A stretch of DNA of 64,000 nt, from positions 52,675 through 116,674 of the forward strand of contig JAFRLY010000016.1 of assembly GCA_017431005.1 (NCBI GenBank), in the 5' to 3' direction. This document shows, piece by piece, positions 31,368 through 40,296 of the stretch (position 1 is the stretch's first letter; every line of letters starts with the position of its first letter). This DNA is from Clostridia bacterium (GTDB lineage Bacteria > Bacillota > Clostridia > Christensenellales > Aristaeellaceae). Below the pieces are notes generated by a model. That model did not search any database and had not been told where the DNA came from. It saw only the letters and a list, made by a program, of their open reading frames with translations. The position numbers and the translations under genes are program-made.

Positions 31368-33695
31368 TCAGTTCCCTTCCAGGCGCATCATCTGTACCTT
31401 TTTGTCAATACCGCTCAGCAGCTCCTGTGCGGAAACCTGCTGCTGGGCATAGCCCCAGACCATGGTGTAGTAGTCGCCTCCGCCGTTGTCGGCGCTCGTC
31501 ATCGCGCCGGCGAAATCATAGGACAGGATCTTCAGCCAGCGCGTCCGCTCCTCATAAGCCTCAATGGCCTCCGGCCTGATCATCCAGCTGTTTTTTTCGT
31601 TATCGGCGATGTTCTCCTCGTACATCCGGATGTTCTCTTCCCACATGGCGCGGTTGTCCTCATCCTTTTCCAGCTGGGCTTTTGCTTCCTCCAGCCACTG
31701 CGTCAGCTGCTTCTGGTTTTCCGCAAAGTAGGGATCCCGCACCGGCTCCTTCTGATCCGTGTACAGGCTGTACACAACGTTTTTCCGGAGGTTTTTCATG
31801 GATAGGGCCAGATATTCAGCCGCCGCCTCCGCGTGTTCGGAATACGGATTCACAAACGCCACGCTCAGCCGGACCGGCAGAATCGGCTCCCTGCCTTCCT
31901 CCAGGCTCAGCAGCAGGGGCTGCGCAGCGCCGCTCCAGGTTTCCAGCGTCACGTCCGTATAGATGTCCAGCAGCGGCTCCCTGTAGGTCTCTCCGTCATA
32001 GCTGATCATGCCGCCGTCCTCTTCGTAGTGCGGCTCAGCCAGCTTCAGCGCGTCGTAATCCAGGCTGTCCAGGCGCTCCAGCAGGCCGCGCAGCAGCGGC
32101 GTGTTGAAGGCATAGTCCATCTCGCCCTCGTTCAGCAGGCTCTGGTACTGGTTCAGCAGGATATTCAGCATGTTGCTCCGGAAGCTTTCCCGGTCCATCC
32201 AGGTATCAAAGACCCCGTATTCCGTTCCGTCAACCTTTTCCGGCAGGGTGCCCAGCCAGTCAAGGAACTGATCCCAGGTCCGGGGCAGCTCCTCCTCTGT
32301 TCCGCCCAGCTTCTTCCAGACGTCATGATGGATGCCGATCGCGCTGCCGCTCAGGCCTGTGGGGACGGCCGTCAGCTTTCCGTCCTGCTTCAGGGCGTCC
32401 TGCAGGAAGGGATACATCCGGTCCGCCGCGGCGCTCAGCGCCGCGTTTCCGCTCAGATCCGCCAGGAAGCCGCGTTTCCGCAGCGCGTCAAACTCGCTGC
32501 TGTCATATAACAGGGTGTAGATATCCGTTTCCGCGTCCCGGTTCATCATCGCCTGCAGGATGCCGGAGGTCAGGCCGCCCCGCTTCAGCACCACCGTGGC
32601 GTCTCCGCGCGCGTCCGTGAAATCGTACACGGCGTCCGACAGGTTTTCGGAATACACCATATCCTGGACCGTCAGCGTGAAGGTTTCTCCCCTGGCGGCG
32701 GGATCGGGATTCCGGATCACGGCCGCGTTCTGATTCCACAGCAGGATCCGTCCGTCCTCCAGCAGCAGCATGTTCGCGTCATAGGAGAGCGGGCAGTCGG
32801 TAACCGCCTCCGTGTTCTCCAGATCCATATTTCTCGCCGCCCGGATCTCACCGTTCATCGCCATGTACAGCGTGTTGTTCTTCTCGTCGAGGCATATGCC
32901 CTGGACCTGCCCGTCAGTAAGCTGGACAGATCCCAGTATCTCCTCGCTCTGGGCGGCCAGGTCATAGCGGATAATGTATTCAATCGGGTTCTCCGACCAC
33001 TCATAGCGGGTCATCAGCAGCGTACCTTCCGTCCCGGGGAAAATGCTGTCCATGTCCTGCATGGGAATTTCCTCAGCCCTGCCGGTACTGAGATCAAAGA
33101 CCTCCAGCACGTTTGAGCCGCTGTTGTCCCAGGAAGAGCCCACCAGCATGCCGCCGGTGACCGTCATCCTGTTCAAACCCCGGCTGGACTGCTGCCCTGG
33201 GCCCCACTCCTCGATCATATAGGTCCAGTCCAGCTGCGGGATATCACAATCCTCCAGCTTCACCCTGCCGTCCTCCAGCCGGGCCTTTTTCACAAAGCCG
33301 CCCTCTACCGTGGTGTTTTCCCCTTCAGAGGTGCTCCTGTACTGAACCGCATACATGTTTCCCTGCCAGGTGAACCAGCCCAGGGTCTGCGTATAGGAGG
33401 AAATAAATGAGCCTTCTTCCCCGTCCTCGTCCGGAACGTTGGTGATCTCATCCTCCTCCATCAGATACTCGGCAGGCTCTTCGCCCTCCCTGTACACAAC
33501 TAATTTGGATTCCATCCCGTTCATGTAAACGGCAACGCCGTCCTCTGTCAGAAACACATTGCTGATATAGGCATTCATATAGCCGTCAACCGTGCTCAGA
33601 TGCACCAGCGTCCGGTCTCCGGCCGCCGCCAGGGCAGACGCGCAGGCCGTCAGGCAAAGAGCCGCCGTCAGGATCCACAGAATCAGTTTTTTCAT
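31368..33695 (-). CDS. Beta-propeller-like domain fused to ABC solute-binding protein
   Basis: A 775-residue exported protein. The signal peptide has LTAC at 15-18 as a possible lipobox. Residues about 25-330 show repeated propeller-like strands (VFDLSTGRAEEIPM, GICLDEKNNTLYMAMNGEIRAA, LLLEDGRILLWNQNAAV). Residues about 345-775 look like a family 1 solute-binding protein: ATVVLKRGG, TDIYTLLYDSSEFDALRKRGFLADLSG, PRTWDQFLDWLGTLP, and NPYSEHAEAAAEYLALSM. The two parts are normally separate proteins. It overlaps the upstream adaptor gene by four bases and feeds the MalF/MalG permeases downstream. Confidence 0.75.
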   Translation of the reverse strand: MKKLILWILTAALCLTACASALAAAGDRTLVHLSTVDGYMNAYISNVFLTEDGVAVYMNGMESKLVVYREGEEPAEYLMEEDEITNVPDEDGEEGSFISSYTQTLGWFTWQGNMYAVQYRSTSEGENTTVEGGFVKKARLEDGRVKLEDCDIPQLDWTYMIEEWGPGQQSSRGLNRMTVTGGMLVGSSWDNSGSNVLEVFDLSTGRAEEIPMQDMDSIFPGTEGTLLMTRYEWSENPIEYIIRYDLAAQSEEILGSVQLTDGQVQGICLDEKNNTLYMAMNGEIRAARNMDLENTEAVTDCPLSYDANMLLLEDGRILLWNQNAAVIRNPDPAARGETFTLTVQDMVYSENLSDAVYDFTDARGDATVVLKRGGLTSGILQAMMNRDAETDIYTLLYDSSEFDALRKRGFLADLSGNAALSAAADRMYPFLQDALKQDGKLTAVPTGLSGSAIGIHHDVWKKLGGTEEELPRTWDQFLDWLGTLPEKVDGTEYGVFDTWMDRESFRSNMLNILLNQYQSLLNEGEMDYAFNTPLLRGLLERLDSLDYDALKLAEPHYEEDGGMISYDGETYREPLLDIYTDVTLETWSGAAQPLLLSLEEGREPILPVRLSVAFVNPYSEHAEAAAEYLALSMKNLRKNVVYSLYTDQKEPVRDPYFAENQKQLTQWLEEAKAQLEKDEDNRAMWEENIRMYEENIADNEKNSWMIRPEAIEAYEERTRWLKILSYDFAGAMTSADNGGGDYYTMVWGYAQQQVSAQELLSGIDKKVQMMRLEGN

Positions 33696-34798
33696 TCTCC
33701 GTCCTCCTCAGTCTTTTCCGGCGCCGCGCCGGGATAAATGATCATCGTCATCCCCAGCCGGACCCGCTCGTCCGGCTCAAAGGAGATATAGGCTTTATAG
33801 ACCTTCCGGTCCGTCGCTTCCTTCTGCTCGTCGCTCATGTGGGAAATCGCGGTGATCACGCCGGCATAGGTGCCGCCGGATTCGTTGTCCCAGTAAAGCT
33901 CCATGGTCACCGGCTGCCCCTCCCGCAGGATGAACAGATCCGCCTCCGGCACGCTGAACTGCACCTGGAAGCTGTCCGCCGGAATCACCTTCATCAGCGC
34001 GTCTCCCTTGGCGGCGGAATCTCCCGTGTTCTTTTCCACGCTGCTGACCACGCCGGTCACAGGGCTGACCACCTTGTTGTCCGGAGCGTACAGGCCGTCC
34101 AGCACGCCTTCCACGGTTTCAAACAGCAGCTCGCCGCGCTCCACAAAGTCGCCGTTCTGCACATGCAGCTTCAGAATGCTGCCGGTTCCCTTGACGGCCA
34201 CCGGCTTTGCCCGGCTCACGGTGCCGCGGCCGATCCGGCTCTCCTTCGCCCAGTCGCTGCTGCGGAAGATGTCCACCTTCTCGTTCAGGTAGAATTCCCC
34301 GCCGGTCACCTCAATGTTGTATCCGGAATCCGTCAGCCCGGAAACGATTCCCGTTCCCTTGTGGCTGCCGTCGGAGGAGCAGGTCAGGTAAACCCGCTCG
34401 CCCAGATGGATGAAATAGTTCTCACTGCTGTTGAAGGCCTTCTCGCTGGTGGCGGCCATTGTGTACTTATGCGTCGGCTCAATGTACAGCACAGCGCCGT
34501 ACCGCTCGGTCACGGATTCGGTGCCGTCCCCGGGCGCCGCGTACAGGCCGGTGATCGTTCCCTCCACCGGCGCGTAGTTCAGCGTGGTCTGAATCTCCGC
34601 CAGGATTTCTCCGCCTTCCGTCCACTCCCCGGCCCGCTTCGTCACGCCGCTGACGCGGCCGCCGAACGGCACGGTGACCGGCACGGTTTCCCCGGCAATC
34701 ACGGTTCCTTCATAGGAAAGCTCCGTCTCCCCCAGCGCCGCAGCGCCGGTTCCAAGCAGCAGGGTCAGAGCAAGCAGCCATGCCATCGCTTTTTTCAT
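33692..34798 (-). CDS. HlyD-like adaptor with repeated lipoyl-type domains
   Basis: A 368-residue exported adaptor with a signal peptide (MKKAMAWLLALTLLLG to AAALGE). Biotinyl-lipoyl-like half motifs occur twice: RVSGVTKRAGEWTEGGEILAEI (about 49-70) with TITGLYAAPGDG, and SILKLHVQNGDFVERGELLFET (about 207-228) with GVVSSVEKNTGDSAAKGDALMKV. There is no long coiled-coil hairpin, which distinguishes it from the adaptor at 28273-29610. The start has AAGGAGG upstream. Role within the operon is unknown. Confidence 0.7.
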   Translation of the reverse strand: MKKAMAWLLALTLLLGTGAAALGETELSYEGTVIAGETVPVTVPFGGRVSGVTKRAGEWTEGGEILAEIQTTLNYAPVEGTITGLYAAPGDGTESVTERYGAVLYIEPTHKYTMAATSEKAFNSSENYFIHLGERVYLTCSSDGSHKGTGIVSGLTDSGYNIEVTGGEFYLNEKVDIFRSSDWAKESRIGRGTVSRAKPVAVKGTGSILKLHVQNGDFVERGELLFETVEGVLDGLYAPDNKVVSPVTGVVSSVEKNTGDSAAKGDALMKVIPADSFQVQFSVPEADLFILREGQPVTMELYWDNESGGTYAGVITAISHMSDEQKEATDRKVYKAYISFEPDERVRLGMTMIIYPGAAPEKTEEDGE

Positions 34799-34816
34799 GG
34801 AAGAGTCCTCCTTTTC

Positions 34817-36400
34817 TCAGTCCGCCTTCAGATCGTCGTACAACGCTTCATAAGGATGATCCAGCGCCTCCGCCGGACCCTGGTAAACATGGGTCAGATA
34901 GATTTCCGCGCGGTCGTCCTCCGTCAGCTCAAAGGCTTCATCCTCAACGGTGACCCGCCACTGCGCAGGGAGATCCTCCCGCATTTCGATCTCGTATTCA
35001 AACCGCCGGTTTGCCGTTCCGCGGCTCTTCAGCTCATCATACCTGCGGCCGGCCAGGAACCCCTCCGTCTCCAGCACGGCAATCCGATCCCCGGCCCGCA
35101 GCACCAGATGAAGGATGCCGCTCCGGTCCATCCGCCGCAGCACCGCGCCGTTCAGGCGCCAGGTGCCGCCGGTTTCCTCCGCGCTGAGCACCAGCGTGTC
35201 CGGCGGAAGCTCCGGATGGTCCGCTCCCGCCTCCCAGTTCATGGAAGAAACCGTAAAGCCTGTTTCCTCCTCATTTTCCCGGTGCAGCGCCAGCTCCAGC
35301 TCCTCGCCGCCGAGGATCAGCCGGGTCATGGCCGCCGTCGCTTCCTCAGAAAGCCCGTCCAGGGATATATGGTCATATTCCGGCGCCTCGGCAAGGGTGT
35401 TCCGCGCATGCCCGTGAATCGTTCCGGACCAGTAGCCGCCTCCGCCCCAGGGCATCGGGGCCGGCATGTCCGTCGGTTCTTCGGAGGGCTCCTCTGTGGG
35501 CTCCTCTTCCGGCTCGTCTTCGGGTTTCTCCGTCGCCTCCGGGGTCGGGGCGGGCGTCGGTGCCGGCGTGGGGGACGGCGTGACTGTCGGCACGGCTGTC
35601 GGTTCGGGCGGATCAATGCCGTCAAAGGCATCTCCCGCCACCTGTACCCCCTCCGGCACAAAGCCGGTATTCAGTTTTTTGCAGTTCAGGAAGGCCTGGC
35701 TGCCGATCTCCTTCAGCTTTGATTCGGTGGACAGCACGACCTCCCGCAGCTTCTCACATTCCGCGAAGGCCCGGGCGCCGATTTTCTCCACCGTGTCCGG
35801 CAGTACAACCGCTTCCAGGGTTTTCAGTTCCTTAAAGGCATTCGGCCCGATTTCCCTTATCCCGTCCGGCACGGTGACCAGCGCAGCCTTGCTGCGGCAG
35901 GCGATCAGCACGTCCCCCTGGATTTCCCATTCCGGCAGGGGCACATCCGTCGGGCCAGGCACCGGGGTCGGCGTCGGGGTTGTCTCCTCCGACGGCACAG
36001 GCGTGGGCGTCGGAGTCGTTTCCTCCGACGGCACCGGCGTCGGGGTTGGCGTCGTTTCGTCCGACGGCACCGGCGTGGGGGTCGGGGTCGTTTCCTCCGA
36101 CGGCACCGGCGTGGGCGTCGGGGTCGGATCGTCCGCCGGCACCGGCGTGGGCGTCGGAGTCGGATCATCCGCCGGCGTCGGCGTAGGTGTAGGCGTAGGG
36201 GTCGGGGTCGGCGTGGGTGTCGGTGTTGTCTCCTCTGTCGGCACCGGCGTCGGGGTCGGTGTGGGCTCCTCCGTTGTCACCGTTTCAGGCTCTCCCGCCG
36301 TAGGATCTGTCAGCTCCTCTCCCAGGGCCATGCCCGCCAGAATGGTTATGATCAGCCCGATCAGCAGCAGCCTCCGGGCTTTGTTCAGCTTCCGGTTCAT
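34817..36400 (-). CDS. Secreted (PT)n-repeat protein with BspA-type leucine-rich repeats
   Basis: A 527-residue secreted protein, first gene of the seven-gene operon. The ATG at 36400 has GGAGGAGGG upstream. The signal peptide is followed by a TPTPTPVPSEET-type repeat stalk (about 35-155). A short BspA-type (LRR_5) region (about 165-265: VTVPDGIREIGPNAFKEL, AVVLPDTVEKIGARAFAECEKL, IGSQAFLNCKKL) comes next, then a second Pro/Glu-rich linker and a C-terminal beta-rich region. No anchor or sorting motif is visible. Its link to the transporter-like genes that follow is not understood. Confidence 0.7.
   Translation of the reverse strand: MNRKLNKARRLLLIGLIITILAGMALGEELTDPTAGEPETVTTEEPTPTPTPVPTEETTPTPTPTPTPTPTPTPTPADDPTPTPTPVPADDPTPTPTPVPSEETTPTPTPVPSDETTPTPTPVPSEETTPTPTPVPSEETTPTPTPVPGPTDVPLPEWEIQGDVLIACRSKAALVTVPDGIREIGPNAFKELKTLEAVVLPDTVEKIGARAFAECEKLREVVLSTESKLKEIGSQAFLNCKKLNTGFVPEGVQVAGDAFDGIDPPEPTAVPTVTPSPTPAPTPAPTPEATEKPEDEPEEEPTEEPSEEPTDMPAPMPWGGGGYWSGTIHGHARNTLAEAPEYDHISLDGLSEEATAAMTRLILGGEELELALHRENEEETGFTVSSMNWEAGADHPELPPDTLVLSAEETGGTWRLNGAVLRRMDRSGILHLVLRAGDRIAVLETEGFLAGRRYDELKSRGTANRRFEYEIEMREDLPAQWRVTVEDEAFELTEDDRAEIYLTHVYQGPAEALDHPYEALYDDLKAD
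35955..36235 (-). repeat. 36-bp tandem minisatellite
   Basis: Near-identical 36-bp units encode TPTPTPVPSEET (variants SDET and ADDP). Copy number could change by recombination, altering stalk length. Confidence 0.65.
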
Positions 36401-36645
36401 TCGTTCCCTCCTCCGGGGGTTGAAAATCACATGCCCTTTTTATATACGTGTCAGAATGCCGTTTTGTTCCGTTTTTCGGAATTTTTTACGCTTTTAACCG
36501 CATTCTCCCTTCCTGTCCGGTTTTCTGCGGGATATTTAAGACCCCATAAAAAACCATTATAATTGTATGACAATTCTCCTCAGGATACAATACCCTTCCG
36601 GTCCTGCCGCTGCCCTTCCCCTGTTCTTTTCGGGCGCGGAAAAAC

Positions 36646-36671
36646 GGGCGCGGCACCGGTGTGCCGCGCCC
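36646..36671 (-). terminator. Terminator of kdgK
   Basis: GGGCGCGGCA and TGCCGCGCCC arms; on the minus strand a GTTTTT run follows. Confidence 0.8.
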
Positions 36672-36687
36672 TTCAGGCAGTAGAAAA

Positions 36688-37815
36688 TTAACGCTTGATA
36701 TCGTAGTTCATGTTCATCAGGTTCCGGATGGTCTGGGCATCGTCGGTGATGTTGGCGTCTCCGTGAATCGTATGCTTGATCACGGAGGAGGCCACCGCGA
36801 AGTTCAGCATGTCCATGGCTTTGTAGTCGTGGAGCATCGCGTAGATCAGGCCGGAAGCGAAGGCGTCCCCGCCGCCGACGCGGTCAAGAATCGTAAAGGT
36901 GAACTGCTTGCTCTCAAAGGTATGCCCTTCGTACCACATGAAGGCCTTCAGGCTGTTCTCCGAACCGGAGTGGACGAAACGCACATGCCGGGCAATGCAT
37001 TTCAGGTTCGGCCATTTTTCCACAAAGTGCTGGAAAACCTCATCCTGCTGCTCGTAGGAGGGCTGCAGCGGCACGCCGTCCTTCCAGTCGCCCAGCGCGT
37101 GGTTGTTCTCGTCCTTCCACAGATGGTAGGGCTCGATGCCCATCAGCACATCCACATAGGGCAGGCATTCCGTGCAGAAATCCCTGGCCTGCTCCCAGGT
37201 CCACAGCGTGGAGCGGAAGTTGCCGTCAAAGGATACGGTCAGCCCGAGGCGCTTCGCCGTGCGCAGCATGTTCATGATCAGCTCCGCGCAGTTGGGCCCC
37301 AGGGCCGGCGTGATGCCGGACAGATGCAGCCAGTCATACTCCTTCAGCAGGTCCTCCAGGTCATAGTCCGAGAAATCGTATTCCGTCAGTGCGGAATGCT
37401 TCCGGTCGTAGATCACCTTGCTGGCCCGGATCCCGAAGCCGGTTTCCAGGTAGTATGTGCCCAGCCGGTGAGTGGGCGTTTCCTCCGGCGTTGAGAGGAT
37501 GACCGGCGTGCAGTGCACGTCGCTGGAGCGCAGCGCGCGGATCGCGCTCTTTCCCAGGGAGTTATTCGGCACGACGGTGAAGAAGGTGGAATCCACCCCC
37601 AGGCTCGCCAGCGCCAGGGCGATATTGGCCTCGCTCCCGCCGTAGGAAGCCTCAAAGGAGGAGGTCATCCGGATCTTTTCATAGTTCGGAGGGGTCAGCC
37701 GAAGCATAATCTCCCCCATCGTGATAAACTTTTTGCCGGGCTCCTGGCCCCTCAGCAGCGGATTTCCGTGAATCACAGGCAATCCTCCTCCATTTCCTTT
37801 TATTTTTATTGTCAT
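36688..37815 (-). CDS. kdgK: 2-keto-3-deoxygluconate kinase (PfkB family)
   Basis: A 375-residue sugar kinase that phosphorylates 2-keto-3-deoxygluconate, the product of galacturonate breakdown. PfkB motifs: GEIMLRL at the start, YGGSEANIALALASLG (about 58-73), and the catalytic DRVGGGDAFASG (about 299-310) with the Asp base. The KDG kinase assignment is inferred from the overall pattern and from the divergent GH4 gene and nearby pectin esterase. It is divergent from GH4 with promoters in the 139-nt gap (minus-strand TATAAT near 37836). Confidence 0.8.
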   Translation of the reverse strand: MTIKIKGNGGGLPVIHGNPLLRGQEPGKKFITMGEIMLRLTPPNYEKIRMTSSFEASYGGSEANIALALASLGVDSTFFTVVPNNSLGKSAIRALRSSDVHCTPVILSTPEETPTHRLGTYYLETGFGIRASKVIYDRKHSALTEYDFSDYDLEDLLKEYDWLHLSGITPALGPNCAELIMNMLRTAKRLGLTVSFDGNFRSTLWTWEQARDFCTECLPYVDVLMGIEPYHLWKDENNHALGDWKDGVPLQPSYEQQDEVFQHFVEKWPNLKCIARHVRFVHSGSENSLKAFMWYEGHTFESKQFTFTILDRVGGGDAFASGLIYAMLHDYKAMDMLNFAVASSVIKHTIHGDANITDDAQTIRNLMNMNYDIKR

Positions 37816-37879
37816 GCTCCCTGATATGATTATAACTGATTTCCCAACGGATTGCCAGTGAAAAAGCCGTGAAAATCCG

Positions 37880-37908
37880 TTGTTTTCAGCCCCTCAAAAT
37901 GATAAAAT
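37880..37908 (+). promoter_or_regulatory. Promoter of the GH4 gene
   Basis: TTGTTT (37880-37885), 17 bp, TAAAAT (37903-37908), 46 nt before the ATG. Confidence 0.6.
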
Positions 37909-37954
37909 GACGCCGGTTTTCCGATTATTCCATATATGTACAGGAGGCAGCAGA

Positions 37955-39352
37955 ATGGAACAGGCAGCCGTATCCAAAGCAAAAAACCTGAAGATCGCCT
38001 ATATCGGCGGAGGGTCCCGGGGCTGGGCCTGGGGCTTCATGACGGATCTGGCTATGGACGCCGATATGTGCGGCACCGTCCGTCTTTACGATATCGACCG
38101 CGCCGCGGCGGAACGCAACAAGATCATCGGCGGCAGAATCAGCGCCCATCCGGACGCGGTTTCCCGCTGGGAGTATGAGGTCAGCGACAGTCTGGAGAGC
38201 GCGCTGACCGGGGCGGATTTCGTCGTCATCTCCATCCTGCCCGCCACCTTTGAGGAAATGAAATCCGACGTGCACCTGCCCGAGCGGGTCGGCGTCTGGC
38301 AGCCCGTGGGCGACACGGTCGGTGCCGGCGGCTTCATGCGCGCCATGCGCACGATTCCCATGTACGTCACGATCGGCCGGGCCATCCGGGATTACGCGCC
38401 GGATGCCTGGGTCATCAACTACACCAACCCGATGTCTCTCTGCGTCCGCACCCTTTACGAGGTTTTTCCGGAAATCAAGGCCTTCGGCTGCTGCCACGAG
38501 GTATTCGGCACCCAGAAGCTCCTCTGCTCCATGCTGAAAACCGAGCTGGGTATCGACGGCGTTAAGCGCCAGGATCTGTATACCACCGTCACGGGCATCA
38601 ACCATTTCACCTGGCTGACCCGCGCGTCGTACAGGGATATCGACCTGATGCCCCATTACGCGGCCTTCGCCGATAAGTACTTCGAGTCCGGCTACTCCGA
38701 GGGCGGGGATGACAACTGGATGAATTCCAGCTTCAACTGCGCCCAGCGGGTCAAGTTTGATCTTTTCCGCCGCTACGGCGCCATCGCCGCCGCCGGTGAC
38801 CGGCATCTGGCGGAGTTCACCGCTCCCTGGTACACAAAGGATCCGGAAACCGTGCGCTCCTGGAAGTTCGGCCTCACCACCGTGGACTGGCGGATGGACG
38901 ATCTGAAGCGCCGGCTGCAGCGCTCCGACGACCTGATCAGCGGGAAGGAGGAGATGAAGCTGAAGCCCTCCGGCGAGGAAGGTCACCTGCTGCTGAAGGC
39001 TGTGCTCGGCCTCGGAGATCTGGTCTCCAATGTCAACATTCCCAACCGGGGCCAGATTCCGAACCTGCCCCTGGGCGCTGTGGTGGAAACCAACGCCTTC
39101 TTCGGTCTGAACCGGATCGAGCCCGTTTATGCCGGCCCGGTTCCCGCACCGGTGCTGCCGCTGGTGGCCCGCCATGTCTATAATCAGGAGAACACCCTGA
39201 CCGCCGCGCTGACCTGCGACCGGAAGCTGGGCTACGCCACGTTCATGAATGATCCCCAGCTGGCCTCCGTCACCCTGTCCGACGGCCTCAGCCTCTTCAA
39301 CGACATGCTGGAGAATCAGAGAGCCTACCTGCCGGCAGCCTGGTTCAGATAA
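37955..39352 (+). CDS. Glycoside hydrolase family 4, probable alpha-galacturonidase
   Basis: A 465-residue NAD- and metal-dependent glycosidase of family GH4. The ATG at 37955 follows AGGAGG. The NAD site is IAYIGGGSRGWAWGF. Further GH4 motifs: GDTVGAGGFMRAMRTIP, NYTNPMSLC, FGCCHEVFG (metal Cys and His), GINHFTWL, and NIPNRGQIPNLPLGAVVE. The W-rich N-terminus and the pairing with kdgK and pectin esterase genes favour the LplD-like alpha-galacturonidase subfamily over alpha-glucosidases. Intracellular, as there is no signal peptide. Confidence 0.82.
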   Translation: MEQAAVSKAKNLKIAYIGGGSRGWAWGFMTDLAMDADMCGTVRLYDIDRAAAERNKIIGGRISAHPDAVSRWEYEVSDSLESALTGADFVVISILPATFEEMKSDVHLPERVGVWQPVGDTVGAGGFMRAMRTIPMYVTIGRAIRDYAPDAWVINYTNPMSLCVRTLYEVFPEIKAFGCCHEVFGTQKLLCSMLKTELGIDGVKRQDLYTTVTGINHFTWLTRASYRDIDLMPHYAAFADKYFESGYSEGGDDNWMNSSFNCAQRVKFDLFRRYGAIAAAGDRHLAEFTAPWYTKDPETVRSWKFGLTTVDWRMDDLKRRLQRSDDLISGKEEMKLKPSGEEGHLLLKAVLGLGDLVSNVNIPNRGQIPNLPLGAVVETNAFFGLNRIEPVYAGPVPAPVLPLVARHVYNQENTLTAALTCDRKLGYATFMNDPQLASVTLSDGLSLFNDMLENQRAYLPAAWFR

Positions 39353-39444
39353 CGCCCTGCTCCGGCTGTCCAAATTCCCCCTTGCGCCTTTCACGCGCCA
39401 TGGGCTATAATAAGGTAAACTCTCGAGAAAGAAGGCATGAAATC

Positions 39445-40017
39445 ATGAATCAGATTCTGGTAGAAACCTCCGCCCGTCATGTACATGTTACCCAGCAGGA
39501 TCTGGAGACCCTGTTCGGCGCAGGATATGAACTGCATGTAAAGAAAATGCTGAGCCAGCCCGGCCAGTTCGCCAGCGAGGAGCGGGTGGATGTCGTCGGC
39601 CCCAAGAACACCCTGAAGAAGGTCAGCATCCTCGGGCCCGTCCGCAAGGCGACCCAGATCGAGCTTTCCCTGACGGACGCCCGTTCCATCGGCGTCACCG
39701 CTCCCATCCGTGAGTCCGGCGACATCGAAGGCTCCGGTGCCTGCACGCTGGTCGGCCCTGCCGGCTCCGTGACCGTGGAGCAGGGCGTGATCGCCGCCAA
39801 GCGTCACATCCATATGACCCCTGCCGATGCCGCTGAATTCGGCGTGAAGGACAAGGACATCGTCTCCGTCAAGGTGAACACCGAAGGCCGCGGCCTGACC
39901 TTTGACGACGTGGTGGTCCGCGTCAGCGACAATTTCTCCCTGGCCATGCACATCGACACCGATGAGAGCAACGCCGCCTGCGCCGCTCCCGGAACCATGG
40001 GCGATCTGATCAAATAA
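39445..40017 (+). CDS. pduL: Phosphate acyltransferase, PduL type
   Basis: A 190-residue phosphotransacylase that interconverts acyl-CoA and acyl-phosphate. The Zn-binding His motifs are ARHVHVT (about 10-16) and AKRHIHMT (about 118-125). The ATG at 39445 follows GAAAGAAGG. No encapsulation peptide of microcompartment type is evident at the N-terminus and no microcompartment genes are nearby, so a role in acetate formation is likelier. Confidence 0.85.
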   Translation: MNQILVETSARHVHVTQQDLETLFGAGYELHVKKMLSQPGQFASEERVDVVGPKNTLKKVSILGPVRKATQIELSLTDARSIGVTAPIRESGDIEGSGACTLVGPAGSVTVEQGVIAAKRHIHMTPADAAEFGVKDKDIVSVKVNTEGRGLTFDDVVVRVSDNFSLAMHIDTDESNAACAAPGTMGDLIK

Positions 40018-40036
40018 ACTTTTTGGCAATTGCATA

Positions 40037-40065
40037 TTGACAAGCGGAGAGCATTCGGATATGAT
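40037..40065 (+). promoter_or_regulatory. Promoter of metK leader
   Basis: TTGACA (40037-40042), 17 bp, TATGAT (40060-40065), just upstream of the SAM riboswitch. Confidence 0.7.
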
Positions 40066-40080
40066 GCTCTCCGCAAACCT

Positions 40081-40206
40081 TATCACGAGTGACCGAGGGA
40101 CGGGCCCGATGACGTCACGGCAACCGGCCGGCAATCCGGCAAGGTGCCAAATCCCGCAGCGTGCACACCCCGGTCCGGGAACGCTGGCAGATAAGGACGA
40201 TCCCTC
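40081..40206 (+). promoter_or_regulatory. SAM-I (S-box) riboswitch
   Basis: Conserved S-box blocks in order: TATCACGAG, GAGGGA (pairing with TCCCTC at 40201-40206), GGCCCGATGA, CGGCAACC, AAGGTGCCAAATCC, GCAG and AGATAAGGA. It would turn off metK when S-adenosylmethionine is plentiful. Confidence 0.93.
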
Positions 40207-40217
40207 AGGATTGTTTC

Positions 40218-40252
40218 CCGTCTGGCTTGTGTGCGAGCCAGGCGGTTTTTTT
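40218..40252 (+). terminator. Riboswitch-controlled terminator
   Basis: CCGTCTGGCT pairs with AGCCAGGCGG (one G-U pair), followed by seven T. Expression platform of the S-box. Confidence 0.85.
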
Positions 40253-40296
40253 GCGGCTCCCGTTTCCTTTTCCGTTATTTTAAAAAGGAGAGTATC

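Noticed and set aside
35955-36235. 36-bp repeats as a possible CRISPR array
   Set aside because: Repeats are back to back without unique spacers and encode a Pro-Thr stalk in frame.
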